This document shows positions 24,576 to 33,234 of a stretch of DNA of 50,751 bases, in pieces; within the stretch, counting starts at the first letter, position 1, and each line of letters opens with the position of its first letter. The notes below the pieces were generated by a model, which was not told the origin of the DNA, ran no database searches, and saw only the letters and a list, made by a program, of their open reading frames with translations. The translations under genes were made by a program, and so were the position numbers. Origin of the DNA: Pantoea sp. Ap-967 (lineage in GTDB: Bacteria; Pseudomonadota; Gammaproteobacteria; Pseudomonadales; Pseudomonadaceae); assembly GCF_011752565.1 (NCBI RefSeq), contig NZ_VWXK01000042.1:1-50751 (forward strand), in the 5' to 3' direction.

Positions 24576-24746
24576 GGGCGGACCTGGGCAGTTGGAGTAA
24601 TAAGGGCACGCTCCCTGACCAAACTGCGCCAGCAACAGGCAACCACCAGGCCATTTCCTGGAGGGGTCAATGTAGATAGTTGTCGGGAAACAGTGAGAAA
24701 TCAAGTGGCCAGTACACAGAATTTTCACACGGCCCTTGGCGCCTGT

Positions 24747-25253
24747 TCAGCTTTCCCACTGGCGCATGCGTATCCGGCAATGCTTCATGGCGTTGACGAT
24801 GTGCTTTTCCACCAGGCTGCGGGAAATGCCCAGGCGTTCGGCGATTTGCTGATGGGACAGGCCTTCGAGCTTGCGCAGCAGGAAGCTGTCGCGACAAGGC
24901 TGGCTCAATTCGGCCAGCGCTTTCTGCATCAATGAAAGCCGTTGCTCGGTCTGCACCTGCGGCGCAGTCACGGCGGCATAACAGCACTCGTCCTGATCAA
25001 GCACCTCAAGTGGTTCGGCTCTGCGCACCTGATGACGCCGATGGCGATCGACCACCAGGTTCAGTGCCGTGCGGTAGAGAAATGCACGCGGGTGCTCGAC
25101 CTGCTGCAGACCGGGATACTCCAGCAACCGCAGGTAGGCATCGTGGGCCACATCTTCGGCTGCCTGGCGGCTACCCAATCGCGCACTAAGGAAATTCACC
25201 AATTCACGATAGTAGTGTTCCACAACGGCACCTGGATCGTCCCAGCACGGCAA
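24747..25253 (-). CDS. FpvI-like iron-starvation ECF sigma factor
   Basis: A 168-residue FecI-type sigma factor. Region 2 includes SRQAAEDVAHDAYLRLLE and HPRAFLYRTALNLVVDRHRR (residues about 27-75), and region 4 includes CRDSFLLRKLEGLSHQQIAERLGISRSLVEKHI (about 118-150). By position it corresponds to fpvI of P. aeruginosa, which lies near pvdR. There is no ATG at the 5' end: TTG at 25253 or GTG at 25223 (AGGT nearby) are the candidates. A Fur-like box lies upstream. The anti-sigma FpvR, next to fpvI in P. aeruginosa, is absent here. It probably directs fpvA transcription; the assignment is inferred from synteny. Confidence 0.82.
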   Translation of the reverse strand: MPCWDDPGAVVEHYYRELVNFLSARLGSRQAAEDVAHDAYLRLLEYPGLQQVEHPRAFLYRTALNLVVDRHRRHQVRRAEPLEVLDQDECCYAAVTAPQVQTEQRLSLMQKALAELSQPCRDSFLLRKLEGLSHQQIAERLGISRSLVEKHIVNAMKHCRIRMRQWES

Positions 25254-25300
25254 TGGCCTGCGCTGCCTGGAGGCTGAGTGATATCAGGGTGCGATCTTAC

Positions 25301-25318
25301 AAATTATAATTATTCTCA
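25301..25318 (-). promoter_or_regulatory. Fur-like box upstream of the ECF sigma factor gene
   Basis: AAATTATAATTATTCTCA matches the AT-rich Fur consensus (including the AATTATTCTCA half) and lies about 50 bp upstream of the sigma factor start. It fits iron repression of the regulator, as known for pvdS and fpvI. Confidence 0.65.
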
Positions 25319-25346
25319 GCAACTCGACACTGCAGCCCCGTCCCGG

Positions 25347-25371
25347 CTAAATCCATTCATGCCGCCTTCGT
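25347..25371 (+). promoter_or_regulatory. Iron-starvation (PvdS-type) box of pvdRT-opmQ
   Basis: CTAAAT, 16 bases and CGT match the iron-starvation box of PvdS-type sigma factors exactly, preceded by GG as in the extended consensus. It lies 68 bp upstream of the pvdR ATG. Confidence 0.88.
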
Positions 25372-25438
25372 CTAACTGTGACCTCCGTGCGCGCCAAGTA
25401 TGGCCGCGTGTGGCCCATCCCCCTGGCTGGAAGTCCGC

Positions 25439-26614
25439 ATGAGACGCTTACCCCACAAACGCCACCGCATCCTCTTCGGTGCCTTGGGCCTGGTTGGACT
25501 GGGCAGCCTGCTGGCCTGGAAGAGCCTGCCCTTCGATGCCCAACCGGTCAGTACCGTCGCTGTCGTTCGGGCCGATATCGAAAGCAGCGTCACCGCCTTG
25601 GGCACCTTGCAACCGAGGCGCTACGTCGATGTCGGGGCACAAGCGTCGGGGCAGATTCGCACATTGCACGTCGAAGCGGGCGACCAGGTGCGCAAAGGCC
25701 AGTTGCTGGTGGAAATCGACCCTTCGACCCAGCAGGCAAAGCTCGACGCCGGGCGCTTCTCGATCGACACGCTCAAGGCACAGCTAAGTGAACAGCAGGC
25801 TCAGTCCACCCTGGCCCGCCAGCAGCTACAGCGCCAGCAACAACTGGCCAAGGCAGGTGCCACACGCGAGGAAGACCTGCAATCGGCCGAGGCACAGCTC
25901 AAGGTGGCCCAGGCTCGTATCGCGATGTACCAGGCGCAGATACTGCAAGCCAAGGCCAGCTTGCGCAGCGACGAGGCAGAATTGGGCTATACACGCATCT
26001 ACGCACCCATCGACGGCACAGTGGTAGCAGTGGATGCGCGTGAAGGCCAGACACTCAATGCCCAGCAGCAGACGCCGCTGATCCTGCGTATCGCCAGGTT
26101 GTCACCGATGACCGTGTGGGCTCAGGTTTCAGAAGCCGACATTGGCAAGGTCAAGCCAGGCATGTCTGCCTACTTCACGACCTTGGCGGGCGGTAAGCGC
26201 CGTTGGAACAGTACGGTCCGGCAGATATTGCCCATTCCACCCAAGCCGCTGGAACAAACCAGCCGGGGCGGCAGCCCGGCCAGCGCCATTGCCAGCAGTA
26301 CCAGCAGCCAAGTGGTGCAGTACACCGTGCTACTGGATGTCGACAACCCCGACGGTGCGCTCATGGCGGACATGACGACCCAGGTGTTCTTCGTCGCAGG
26401 CCAGGCCCGCCAGGTGCTAAGTGCACCGCTGGCGGCGTTCGATGACGGCGCCGGCGAAGGCATGCGCCTGGCCCAGGTATTGGGCGCCGATGGCCGGATC
26501 GAACAACGCCAGGTGCGTACCGGCCTGAGCGATCGGCTGCGAGTGCAAATTCTCGATGGCCTCAACGAAGGCGAGCGCCTGGTCATTGGCGCAACATTGG
26601 CCAGCGGAGGCTGA
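25439..26614 (+). CDS. pvdR: Pyoverdine efflux periplasmic adaptor PvdR
   Basis: Membrane-fusion (HlyD/MacA-type) subunit of the PvdRT-OpmQ tripartite pump, known to export and recycle pyoverdine from the periplasm. I chose the ATG giving MRRLPHKRHRILFGAL, with GGAAG upstream; the 391-residue product equals the P. aeruginosa protein in length. An N-terminal anchor helix (residues about 10-26) is followed by the half-lipoyl domain (VDVGAQASGQI), a long alpha-hairpin (about 95-180) and the second lipoyl half (IYAPIDGTVVAV). It is the first gene of the pvdR-pvdT-opmQ operon, just after a PvdS-type box. Confidence 0.95.
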   Translation: MRRLPHKRHRILFGALGLVGLGSLLAWKSLPFDAQPVSTVAVVRADIESSVTALGTLQPRRYVDVGAQASGQIRTLHVEAGDQVRKGQLLVEIDPSTQQAKLDAGRFSIDTLKAQLSEQQAQSTLARQQLQRQQQLAKAGATREEDLQSAEAQLKVAQARIAMYQAQILQAKASLRSDEAELGYTRIYAPIDGTVVAVDAREGQTLNAQQQTPLILRIARLSPMTVWAQVSEADIGKVKPGMSAYFTTLAGGKRRWNSTVRQILPIPPKPLEQTSRGGSPASAIASSTSSQVVQYTVLLDVDNPDGALMADMTTQVFFVAGQARQVLSAPLAAFDDGAGEGMRLAQVLGADGRIEQRQVRTGLSDRLRVQILDGLNEGERLVIGATLASGG

Positions 26615-28579
26615 ATGTCCACCCCCTTGATCGAACTGTGCGACATACGCAAGGCCTACGGCGGTATCGATACGCCAAGGGTCGAAGTGCTGCGCGGCAT
26701 CAGCCTGAGCATTCTCCCCGGTGAATTCATCGCCATCGTCGGCGCCTCCGGCTCCGGCAAGTCGACGCTGATGAACATTCTCGGCTGCCTCGACCGCCCC
26801 ACCAGCGGCAGCTATCGGTTCGCGGGCAAGGATGTGGCCGAGTTGGCCAGCGACGAACTGGCTTGGCTTCGGCGCGAGGCGTTCGGCTTCGTATTCCAAG
26901 GTTACCACCTGATCCCCTCGGCGTCGGCGCAAGAAAATGTGGAAATGCCTGCGATCTATGCAGGCACGCCCGCTGCCGAACGCCATGCACGCGCCACCAC
27001 CCTGCTCGAACGATTGGGCCTAGGCAGCCGTACCAGCAACCGTCCGCATCAGTTGTCCGGCGGTCAGCAGCAGCGCGTGTCGATTGCCCGAGCCCTGATG
27101 AACGGAGGGCATATCATTCTGGCAGACGAGCCGACCGGAGCCCTGGACAGTCACAGCGGCACCGAGGTCATGGCCTTGCTCGACGAATTGGCCAGCCAGG
27201 GGCACGTGATTATCCTGATTACCCACGACCGCGAGGTCGCCGCACGAGCGCATCGGGTAGTGGAGATCCGCGACGGGCTGATGATCAGTGACAGCGCCAC
27301 ACAGCAGCCAGCCGACGACACCCGCGAAGGCCTGCAGGCTGGCGACTTGCGCCAACGCCTGGACCAGGGCGCGACCCTGCGTGGCGCCTGGAAGGGTGAG
27401 CCGCTCGAAGCACTGCAAGCCGCTTGGCGCGTGATGTGGATCAACCACTTCCGCACGGCCCTGACCCTGCTCGGAATCGTCATCGGCGTGGCCTCGGTCG
27501 TGGTCATGCTCGCCGTGGGCGAAGGCAGCAAGCGCCAGGTCATGGCGCAAATGGCAGCGTTCGGCTCCAATATCCTTTACCTCAATGGGCGCCACGCGAC
27601 CCTGCGCGAACCTGCGGGTATCGTCTCACTTGATGATGTTGACGCCATTGCCGAGCTACCACAGGTCAAACGCATCATGCCGGTGATCGGTGGTGACGTG
27701 ATGGTGCGCCATGGCAACAACAACCAGAAATTTTATGTCGGCGGCAACAATGTCGAGTTCCCCAACATACTCAACTGGCCCGTGGTCGAAGGCAGCTTTT
27801 TCAGCGAAGCCGACGAACGTGCCGGCGCCGCCGTGGCAGTAATCGGCCAGAAGGTGCGAGAGAAGCTCCTGGGGCCCGACGCCAATGCCCTAGGCCAGTA
27901 CCTGCTGATCGGGAACGTGCCCTTCCAGGTGGTCGGCCTGCTTGCCGCCAAGGGGGCCAGCTCTGGGGATCAAAAGAGCGACGAGCGTATCGTGGTGCCC
28001 TATTCTGCCGCTTCTACCCGACTGTTCGGCAGCCATGACCCGGAGTACGTAATCATCGCCTCCGCCGACTCAGCCCGAGTGTCCGAGACCGAGGCAGCCA
28101 TCGACCGGCTGATGCGCAAGCGCCATCAGGGCAAGGCCGACTTCGAGCTGACCAACGACGCTGCGTTGATCCAGGCCGAAGCCCGCACCCAGAACAGCCT
28201 GTCTCTGATGCTTGGGGCAATCGCGGCGATTTCGCTGTTGGTGGGGGGTATCGGCGTGATGAACATCATGCTCATGACCGTGCGCGAGCGCACCCGCGAG
28301 ATCGGCATCCGCATGGCCACCGGCGCTCGACAGCGCGACATCCTGCGCCAGTTTCTGAGCGAGGCAGTGATGATGTCGATGGTGGGTGGCATAACCGGCA
28401 TCCTCCTGGCCCTGTTGATCGGCGGCGGACTGCTGATGGCCAACATCGCGGTGGCCTTCGCCCTGCCAGCCATTCTCGGTGCGTTCAGTTGCGCCGTTGC
28501 CACCGGCATCGTGTTCGGCTTCATGCCGGCCCGCAAAGCCGCCCGACTCGACCCGGTCAAAGCCCTTACCAGCGAATAA
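26615..28579 (+). CDS. pvdT: Pyoverdine efflux ABC transporter PvdT (MacB-type)
   Basis: Inner-membrane ABC subunit of the PvdRT-OpmQ pump. At 654 residues it is a MacB-type protein: an N-terminal ATPase with Walker A GASGSGKST at residues 43-51, the signature LSGGQQQR near 147 and Walker B ILADEPTGALDS near 168. A transmembrane helix near 275-297, a large periplasmic domain (about 300-525) and three C-terminal helices with an FtsX-like fold (LLVGGIGVMNIMLMTVRERTREIGIR) follow. The ATG directly follows the pvdR stop codon, with GGAGG inside the end of pvdR. Confidence 0.95.
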   Translation: MSTPLIELCDIRKAYGGIDTPRVEVLRGISLSILPGEFIAIVGASGSGKSTLMNILGCLDRPTSGSYRFAGKDVAELASDELAWLRREAFGFVFQGYHLIPSASAQENVEMPAIYAGTPAAERHARATTLLERLGLGSRTSNRPHQLSGGQQQRVSIARALMNGGHIILADEPTGALDSHSGTEVMALLDELASQGHVIILITHDREVAARAHRVVEIRDGLMISDSATQQPADDTREGLQAGDLRQRLDQGATLRGAWKGEPLEALQAAWRVMWINHFRTALTLLGIVIGVASVVVMLAVGEGSKRQVMAQMAAFGSNILYLNGRHATLREPAGIVSLDDVDAIAELPQVKRIMPVIGGDVMVRHGNNNQKFYVGGNNVEFPNILNWPVVEGSFFSEADERAGAAVAVIGQKVREKLLGPDANALGQYLLIGNVPFQVVGLLAAKGASSGDQKSDERIVVPYSAASTRLFGSHDPEYVIIASADSARVSETEAAIDRLMRKRHQGKADFELTNDAALIQAEARTQNSLSLMLGAIAAISLLVGGIGVMNIMLMTVRERTREIGIRMATGARQRDILRQFLSEAVMMSMVGGITGILLALLIGGGLLMANIAVAFALPAILGAFSCAVATGIVFGFMPARKAARLDPVKALTSE

Positions 28580-28582
28580 GTC

Positions 28583-29986
28583 ATGACATTGCCCAGCCGC
28601 CTCAACCTGCTGACCGTCTGCCTCTGCCTAACGGCCTGCAGTACGCCGCCTACGCCTGCCCCAGGTATCGCCACCCCGCTTGCCTGGCAGAGCGGCAGGG
28701 CAACAGATGTGGCCCCGTTGCCTGGCGCCCACTGGTGGAAGGCATTTTCCAGCCCCGAGCTGGATCATTTGATCGAACGCGCGCTCAGCAACGCCCACGA
28801 TCTCGCGGCTGCCACCGCGCGGGTACGCCAGGCCCAGGCACGCGCCGTGGTAGCTGGCGCCTCCCTGCTTCCGGAGCTGCAGCTAGGCCTTAATGGCAAC
28901 CGCCAGCACCTGCTGCACGGAGAGGGTAACGACCCGCTCGACGTCAGCAAGGACTATCCGACCTACCGTACGTTCGACCTTCAGCTCACCGCCAGCTACG
29001 AACTCGACTTCTGGGGCGGCCTTCGCGCTGCGCGGGCCAGCGCCCTGCATGAGCTCGATGCCAGCCGTTTCGACCGTCAGACGGTGGAGCTGACCCTGGT
29101 CAGCGCGGTGGCCGACAGTTACCTGCAGGGCCTGGCCTTGCAAGAGCGACTGCGCATCGCACGGCTCAATCTGAGCAATGCCCGCAACGTGCTAGACCTG
29201 ATCCAAGCCCGCCGACAGGCGGGCTCGGCCACTCAGTTGGAGTTGGCGCAGCAGCGTGGCTTGGTGGCATCGCAGGAGCGTCAGTTACCGTTGCTAGAAC
29301 AGCAGTGGCGAGACAGCAGGCTCATCCTTGCCAGCTTGCTCGGCGACCCGTTGCAAGCCTTGCCCGAGGCGGACCAGGCGCTGGCCAGCGTCCAATGGCC
29401 TGCCATCGGCAGCGGCGTGCCCAGCGACCTGCTACGCCGTCGCCCGGACATCGCTGCCGCCGAAGCGCGACTCGCCGCCGCCCATGCCAACGTGCAGGTG
29501 GCGCAGGCGGCGCTGCTACCCAAGATCACCCTCGGCGCCGCGTTGGGAACGGGGGCCACCACGTTCGCCCATATCCTCGACAGCAGCTACTCGCTACTCA
29601 CAGCAGGCCTGGTTGCTCCGGTTTTCAACAATGGCCGACTGCGTGCCGAACGTGAGCTGGCCGAAGCCGAACAGCAAGAACTGCTGGAAAACTACCGTGG
29701 CAGCATCCTGGCCGGCTTTGCCGATGTCGAGAAAGCCCTCAATACCATTGAAGGTGTCGACCGTCAACGCCAGTGGCAAGACCTGGAAGTGCAGGAGGCC
29801 GGCACCGCGTTCGACCTCGCCGAGCAACGCTACGGCGCCGGGGCTGAAACCTTGCTGACGGTGCTGGAAACCCAACGCACTTTGTATGCAGCTCAAGACC
29901 AGCAAGCGCAGCTTCGCCTGGCCAGGCTACAAGGCAGCGTAGCGTTGTACAAGGCATTGGGAGGGGGGTGGCAGGTCGAGCTTTAG
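28583..29986 (+). CDS. opmQ: Outer-membrane efflux lipoprotein OpmQ
   Basis: TolC/OprM-type outer-membrane factor completing the PvdRT-OpmQ pump. The 467-residue product is a lipoprotein with lipobox LTAC (Cys near residue 15). Two outer-membrane efflux repeats are seen, with typical segments such as LIERALSNAHDLAAA and ASYELDFWG in the first half and SDLLRRRPDIAAAEARLAAAHANV in the second. It starts three bases after the pvdT stop codon, so the three pump subunits form one tight operon, and it ends at a bidirectional hairpin facing pvdP. Confidence 0.95.
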   Translation: MTLPSRLNLLTVCLCLTACSTPPTPAPGIATPLAWQSGRATDVAPLPGAHWWKAFSSPELDHLIERALSNAHDLAAATARVRQAQARAVVAGASLLPELQLGLNGNRQHLLHGEGNDPLDVSKDYPTYRTFDLQLTASYELDFWGGLRAARASALHELDASRFDRQTVELTLVSAVADSYLQGLALQERLRIARLNLSNARNVLDLIQARRQAGSATQLELAQQRGLVASQERQLPLLEQQWRDSRLILASLLGDPLQALPEADQALASVQWPAIGSGVPSDLLRRRPDIAAAEARLAAAHANVQVAQAALLPKITLGAALGTGATTFAHILDSSYSLLTAGLVAPVFNNGRLRAERELAEAEQQELLENYRGSILAGFADVEKALNTIEGVDRQRQWQDLEVQEAGTAFDLAEQRYGAGAETLLTVLETQRTLYAAQDQQAQLRLARLQGSVALYKALGGGWQVEL

Positions 29987-29995
29987 TTGCCAACG

Positions 29996-30033
29996 CAGGC
30001 CACGGCTCCTGTCGGCACAGGTACCGTGGCCTG
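29996..30033. terminator. Bidirectional hairpin between opmQ and pvdP
   Basis: CAGGCCACGG / CCGTGGCCTG arms form a perfect 10-bp stem, with an inner CCTGT-CGGC-ACAGG stem stacked inside. It fills the whole spacer between the convergent stop codons. No T run is present on either side, so it is a probable but not canonical terminator. Confidence 0.7.
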
Positions 30034-30034
30034 G

Positions 30035-31657
30035 TCAGCGCTGCGCCAGCTTCAGGTTGCGCGCATACCAGGGCCGTTGCGGCACCTTCTCGCGCAAGCG
30101 GGAAAACAGGTCGTCCTCGGCAAAGATGATCCGCAGCGCCAGCTTCATGGTTTCCGGGTCCATTTCCACACTGTGCCCTGGCCGCAAGCCCGGCATCATC
30201 GAACAGCCATGGGTATCCGGGCCAAGCCACGGGTCGGCCACCTCGACCCAGCGGCCCGGCGCGAACCACGGCACGCCGTTGACTTCAGTGCGCTTTACCT
30301 GGCCTGGATGCAGGCGCTCGTGGGCGCGAAACCAGTCCTCGATACGGTCATCGATCCAACCATGAAAGTGCCAGAACATCGGATGCACATGGGATGAGAA
30401 CGGGTCGCCGAGAAAATCGTTCTCCGGCTCGAACCAGCGTGCTGCGAAGTCTTCCGGCTGCCGGGCGAACGGTACTGGCAAACCACTGGAGGGGTCCCGG
30501 GGTACCGAGGCCCAGCGCATGTGTAGCCAATCATGGATGCCCAGTTCCATTTCCGAACCGAACTGGCCAAGGGTCAGGGTGCTCAGGTAGTGAGGGTCCG
30601 TGTAACGCGACTCCCACACCTGGAAATTGCCGTGGAAAGTATCTGGAGCTTTGATGTCACGCACCCACTGGGTATAGGCAGCATCGCCTGCAGCGCGCCA
30701 GGTGGGAGGCAAGGCGGTTCCGTCATGGTTGTCGAAATAATCGGCAAAGCCGCTGCGATCGCGCTCGAGCTCTGGCTGCGGCAGCGGAAAACGCGTCCAC
30801 GATGGCAACGGCTGAACGGCCCTGGCGGCGCTCAGCATATGCCTGTGCATGAAGAAAAAGTCCTCGCCTGAGCCATTGCGGTCCTTGTGCCGGCCGCGGG
30901 CGTCACGCTCATGATCCCTTGGCCCTGGCTGCCAGCCAAGGCCACGCAAAGCGGCCTGTTTGTCCTCGGCAAGCTTGTGCCACTTGTCACGCGAGGCATG
31001 CCACAGCTGGTGGAACAAGCGATGCTCCGGCGCGACCAGACGGGCCAGCAGCGCCGGTGACAACGGCGTGCGTTGGCGTGCTTCGGGGAAACTGCGCTTG
31101 AGTGCGACAAAACGATTGTCCTCAACCGGCAGCGCCAAGGAACGATCCAGTACAGCGATGCGCCCATTGAGCGTCGCTTGACCGGCATTGCCGAACGCCC
31201 CCCACACTTCATCGAGCACGACGATGCATTGATACTGCACTTCGCCAGACTCCGTGGAGAACAAGCGCCAACGCAAGGTCCTGCCCGCATCGGCCAGAAG
31301 GTCGCCCACTACCCGGTAACGCGGCTCTTCGGCGCCGCGCAATCGCTCAGGGGTGTCGAGGTAGCCGCGCAGGCCACGCCCGCTGGAGGCAACGTCGAGA
31401 AACATCTCAAGCTCACCGTCTGGAAGGCCGAGCAAACCGGCATCGCGCCCTTGCAGGCTGAACTGCCAGATACCGCGCAAGGTGTCCCCCAACTGTTGCA
31501 GCGGGGCATCGGCCAGTTCCACCACCGCCTCACCAGGCGTTTCCGGAAACTGCTCATCGAACCGCTGGCGCTGCACATTCCGCGCATACATCACGCTGGG
31601 CACAACTACGCCCGTCAATGCCACACCGGCGATGAACCCGCGTCGAGAAATCGTCAT
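30035..31657 (-). CDS. pvdP: Pyoverdine-maturation tyrosinase PvdP
   Basis: Periplasmic tyrosinase that hydroxylates and oxidises the D-Tyr of ferribactin to start the pyoverdine chromophore (known for PvdP). The 540-residue product begins MTISRRGFIAGVAL, a twin-arginine signal, which decides the start over an upstream in-frame ATG at 31687. The copper-binding histidines of a tyrosinase are likely in the FHQLWHAS, HDWLHMRW and HVHPMFWHFHGWIDDRIEDW segments. A PvdS-type box precedes it on the minus strand, back-to-back with that of pvdM. It is convergent with opmQ. Confidence 0.94.
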   Translation of the reverse strand: MTISRRGFIAGVALTGVVVPSVMYARNVQRQRFDEQFPETPGEAVVELADAPLQQLGDTLRGIWQFSLQGRDAGLLGLPDGELEMFLDVASSGRGLRGYLDTPERLRGAEEPRYRVVGDLLADAGRTLRWRLFSTESGEVQYQCIVVLDEVWGAFGNAGQATLNGRIAVLDRSLALPVEDNRFVALKRSFPEARQRTPLSPALLARLVAPEHRLFHQLWHASRDKWHKLAEDKQAALRGLGWQPGPRDHERDARGRHKDRNGSGEDFFFMHRHMLSAARAVQPLPSWTRFPLPQPELERDRSGFADYFDNHDGTALPPTWRAAGDAAYTQWVRDIKAPDTFHGNFQVWESRYTDPHYLSTLTLGQFGSEMELGIHDWLHMRWASVPRDPSSGLPVPFARQPEDFAARWFEPENDFLGDPFSSHVHPMFWHFHGWIDDRIEDWFRAHERLHPGQVKRTEVNGVPWFAPGRWVEVADPWLGPDTHGCSMMPGLRPGHSVEMDPETMKLALRIIFAEDDLFSRLREKVPQRPWYARNLKLAQR

Positions 31658-31713
31658 TGCAACTACCTGAGCATTTATTGCGGCCATGGAGCATGGCTCC
31701 GTCCAAGGCTAGA

Positions 31714-31737
31714 ACGTTGCCGCCTGGGCAAAATTTA
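31714..31737 (-). promoter_or_regulatory. Iron-starvation (PvdS-type) box of pvdP
   Basis: On the minus strand TAAAT, 16 bases and CGT match the PvdS-type box, with CGT ending 57 bp upstream of the pvdP ATG. Confidence 0.85.
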
Positions 31738-31772
31738 AGAAGCCGCGGCATGGCCCTGGCGGGCGCCATCGA

Positions 31773-31796
31773 TAAATTTGCCAGGCCTTCGCTCGT
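31773..31796 (+). promoter_or_regulatory. Iron-starvation (PvdS-type) box of pvdMNO
   Basis: TAAAT, 16 bases and CGT on the plus strand lie 80 bp upstream of the pvdM ATG. The two divergent boxes are 36 bp apart, giving a compact bidirectional iron-responsive promoter region. Confidence 0.87.
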
Positions 31797-31875
31797 CCAC
31801 CTGATACCCAAGTCTGCCCCTGCAGCGCGTCATGCACCGGCGGGCCGTCCCGATCAATCGTGCAATGAGATTGCA

Positions 31876-33222
31876 ATGACCAAGACCCGTTCCCGCAAGG
31901 CCCTCTACATCGGCCTGCCCCTGGCGCTGGTGGCCGCTCTGGGGAGTGCCACCGGCTATTACTTCTGGCAACAGCAACATGCCGGTTACCCTCTGAAAAT
32001 CGTCCAGCAGGCTAACGAACTGCACGAGCACATGCTCTCCTTCGACAGCCACGTGACCGTGCCGCTGGCGCTTGGCGGCAGCGGCCACGAAGCTGATAAG
32101 GACGGCCCTGGCCAGTTCGACCTGGTCAAGGCCAACCGTGGCCGCCTCTCCGGTGCGGCGCTCACCGTCTTTGGCTGGCCGGAAATCTGGAACGGCCCCA
32201 ATGCGCCACATCGCCCCACTCCAGGCTTCGTCGACGCAGCGCGACAGGAGCAGGAAGCGCGCTACAAGATCATCACCGGCATGGTGCGGGACTTCCCCAA
32301 CCAGGTTGGCATCGCCTATACCCCCGACGACTTCCGCCGCCTCAACGGCGAGGGCAAATTCGCCATCTTCATCAGCATGCTCAACGCCTACCCACTCGGC
32401 CATAACCTGTCCCAGCTGGACTTGTGGGCTTCGCGCGGCATGCGCATGTTCGGCTTCAGCTATGTGGGCAACAACGACTGGGCCGACTCGTCGCGCCCGC
32501 TGCCCTTCTTCAACGACACTGCCGATGCGCTGGGCGGTTTGTCGCCCCTGGGCGAACAAGCAGTCAAACGCCTCAATGACCTAGGCGTCATCATCGACGT
32601 ATCACAGATGTCGACCCTGGCGCTGCAGGACGTCGCACGCCTGACCCGCGCACCGATCGTCGCGTCGCACTCGGCACCCCGGGCCCTGGTAGACATCCCG
32701 CGTAACCTGTCCGACAAGGAAATGCAGCTGATCAAGGACAGCGGTGGCGTGATTCAGGTGGTCGGCTTTGGCCAATACCTCAAACCGCTCACCCAGCCAG
32801 TGCTCGACAAGCTCAACGCCCTGCGTGCGCGCTTCGATCTGCCACCGTTGCAGAGTTTGACCAACGCGCTGATGCCGGGCGATGCGGTGATCGCCATCTG
32901 GCCCGAGGCCCGCTTCGGTGAATATGCAAGCGCGCTATACGCCATCCTCGAAGAAGAACCCAAGGCCACCCTCAAGCAGTACGTTGACGCGATCGACTAC
33001 ACGGTGAAGAAAGTCGGCATAGACCATGTCGGCATCGCCTCTGACTTCAACGATGGCGGCGGCCTGGAGGGCTGGAAGGATGTGAGTGAGATCCGCAATG
33101 TCACTGCCGAACTGCTGACGCGCGGCTATAGCGAGGCCGATATCGCCAAGCTCTGGGCGGGTAATTTCCTGCGGGCCTGGGCCCAAGTCCAAAAGGCCGC
33201 CACTCCTGTCGCCCATCGCTGA
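31876..33222 (+). CDS. pvdM: Pyoverdine-maturation dipeptidase-like protein PvdM
   Basis: Periplasmic protein of the membrane dipeptidase (M19) family, required for ferribactin oxidation by PvdP. The ATG giving MTKTRSRKALYIG yields 448 residues, the length of the known PvdM, and starts a signal or anchor helix (about residues 10-28). Family landmarks remain, such as GNNDWADSS near 200, VASHSAPRAL near 261 and GIDHVGIASDF near 382. Several positions that bind zinc in active dipeptidases are changed (HxD reads HVT; the Glu and one His appear lost), so hydrolytic activity is doubtful. First gene of pvdMNO. Confidence 0.94.
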   Translation: MTKTRSRKALYIGLPLALVAALGSATGYYFWQQQHAGYPLKIVQQANELHEHMLSFDSHVTVPLALGGSGHEADKDGPGQFDLVKANRGRLSGAALTVFGWPEIWNGPNAPHRPTPGFVDAARQEQEARYKIITGMVRDFPNQVGIAYTPDDFRRLNGEGKFAIFISMLNAYPLGHNLSQLDLWASRGMRMFGFSYVGNNDWADSSRPLPFFNDTADALGGLSPLGEQAVKRLNDLGVIIDVSQMSTLALQDVARLTRAPIVASHSAPRALVDIPRNLSDKEMQLIKDSGGVIQVVGFGQYLKPLTQPVLDKLNALRARFDLPPLQSLTNALMPGDAVIAIWPEARFGEYASALYAILEEEPKATLKQYVDAIDYTVKKVGIDHVGIASDFNDGGGLEGWKDVSEIRNVTAELLTRGYSEADIAKLWAGNFLRAWAQVQKAATPVAHR

Positions 33223-33234
33223 GACGAGCTTGCC

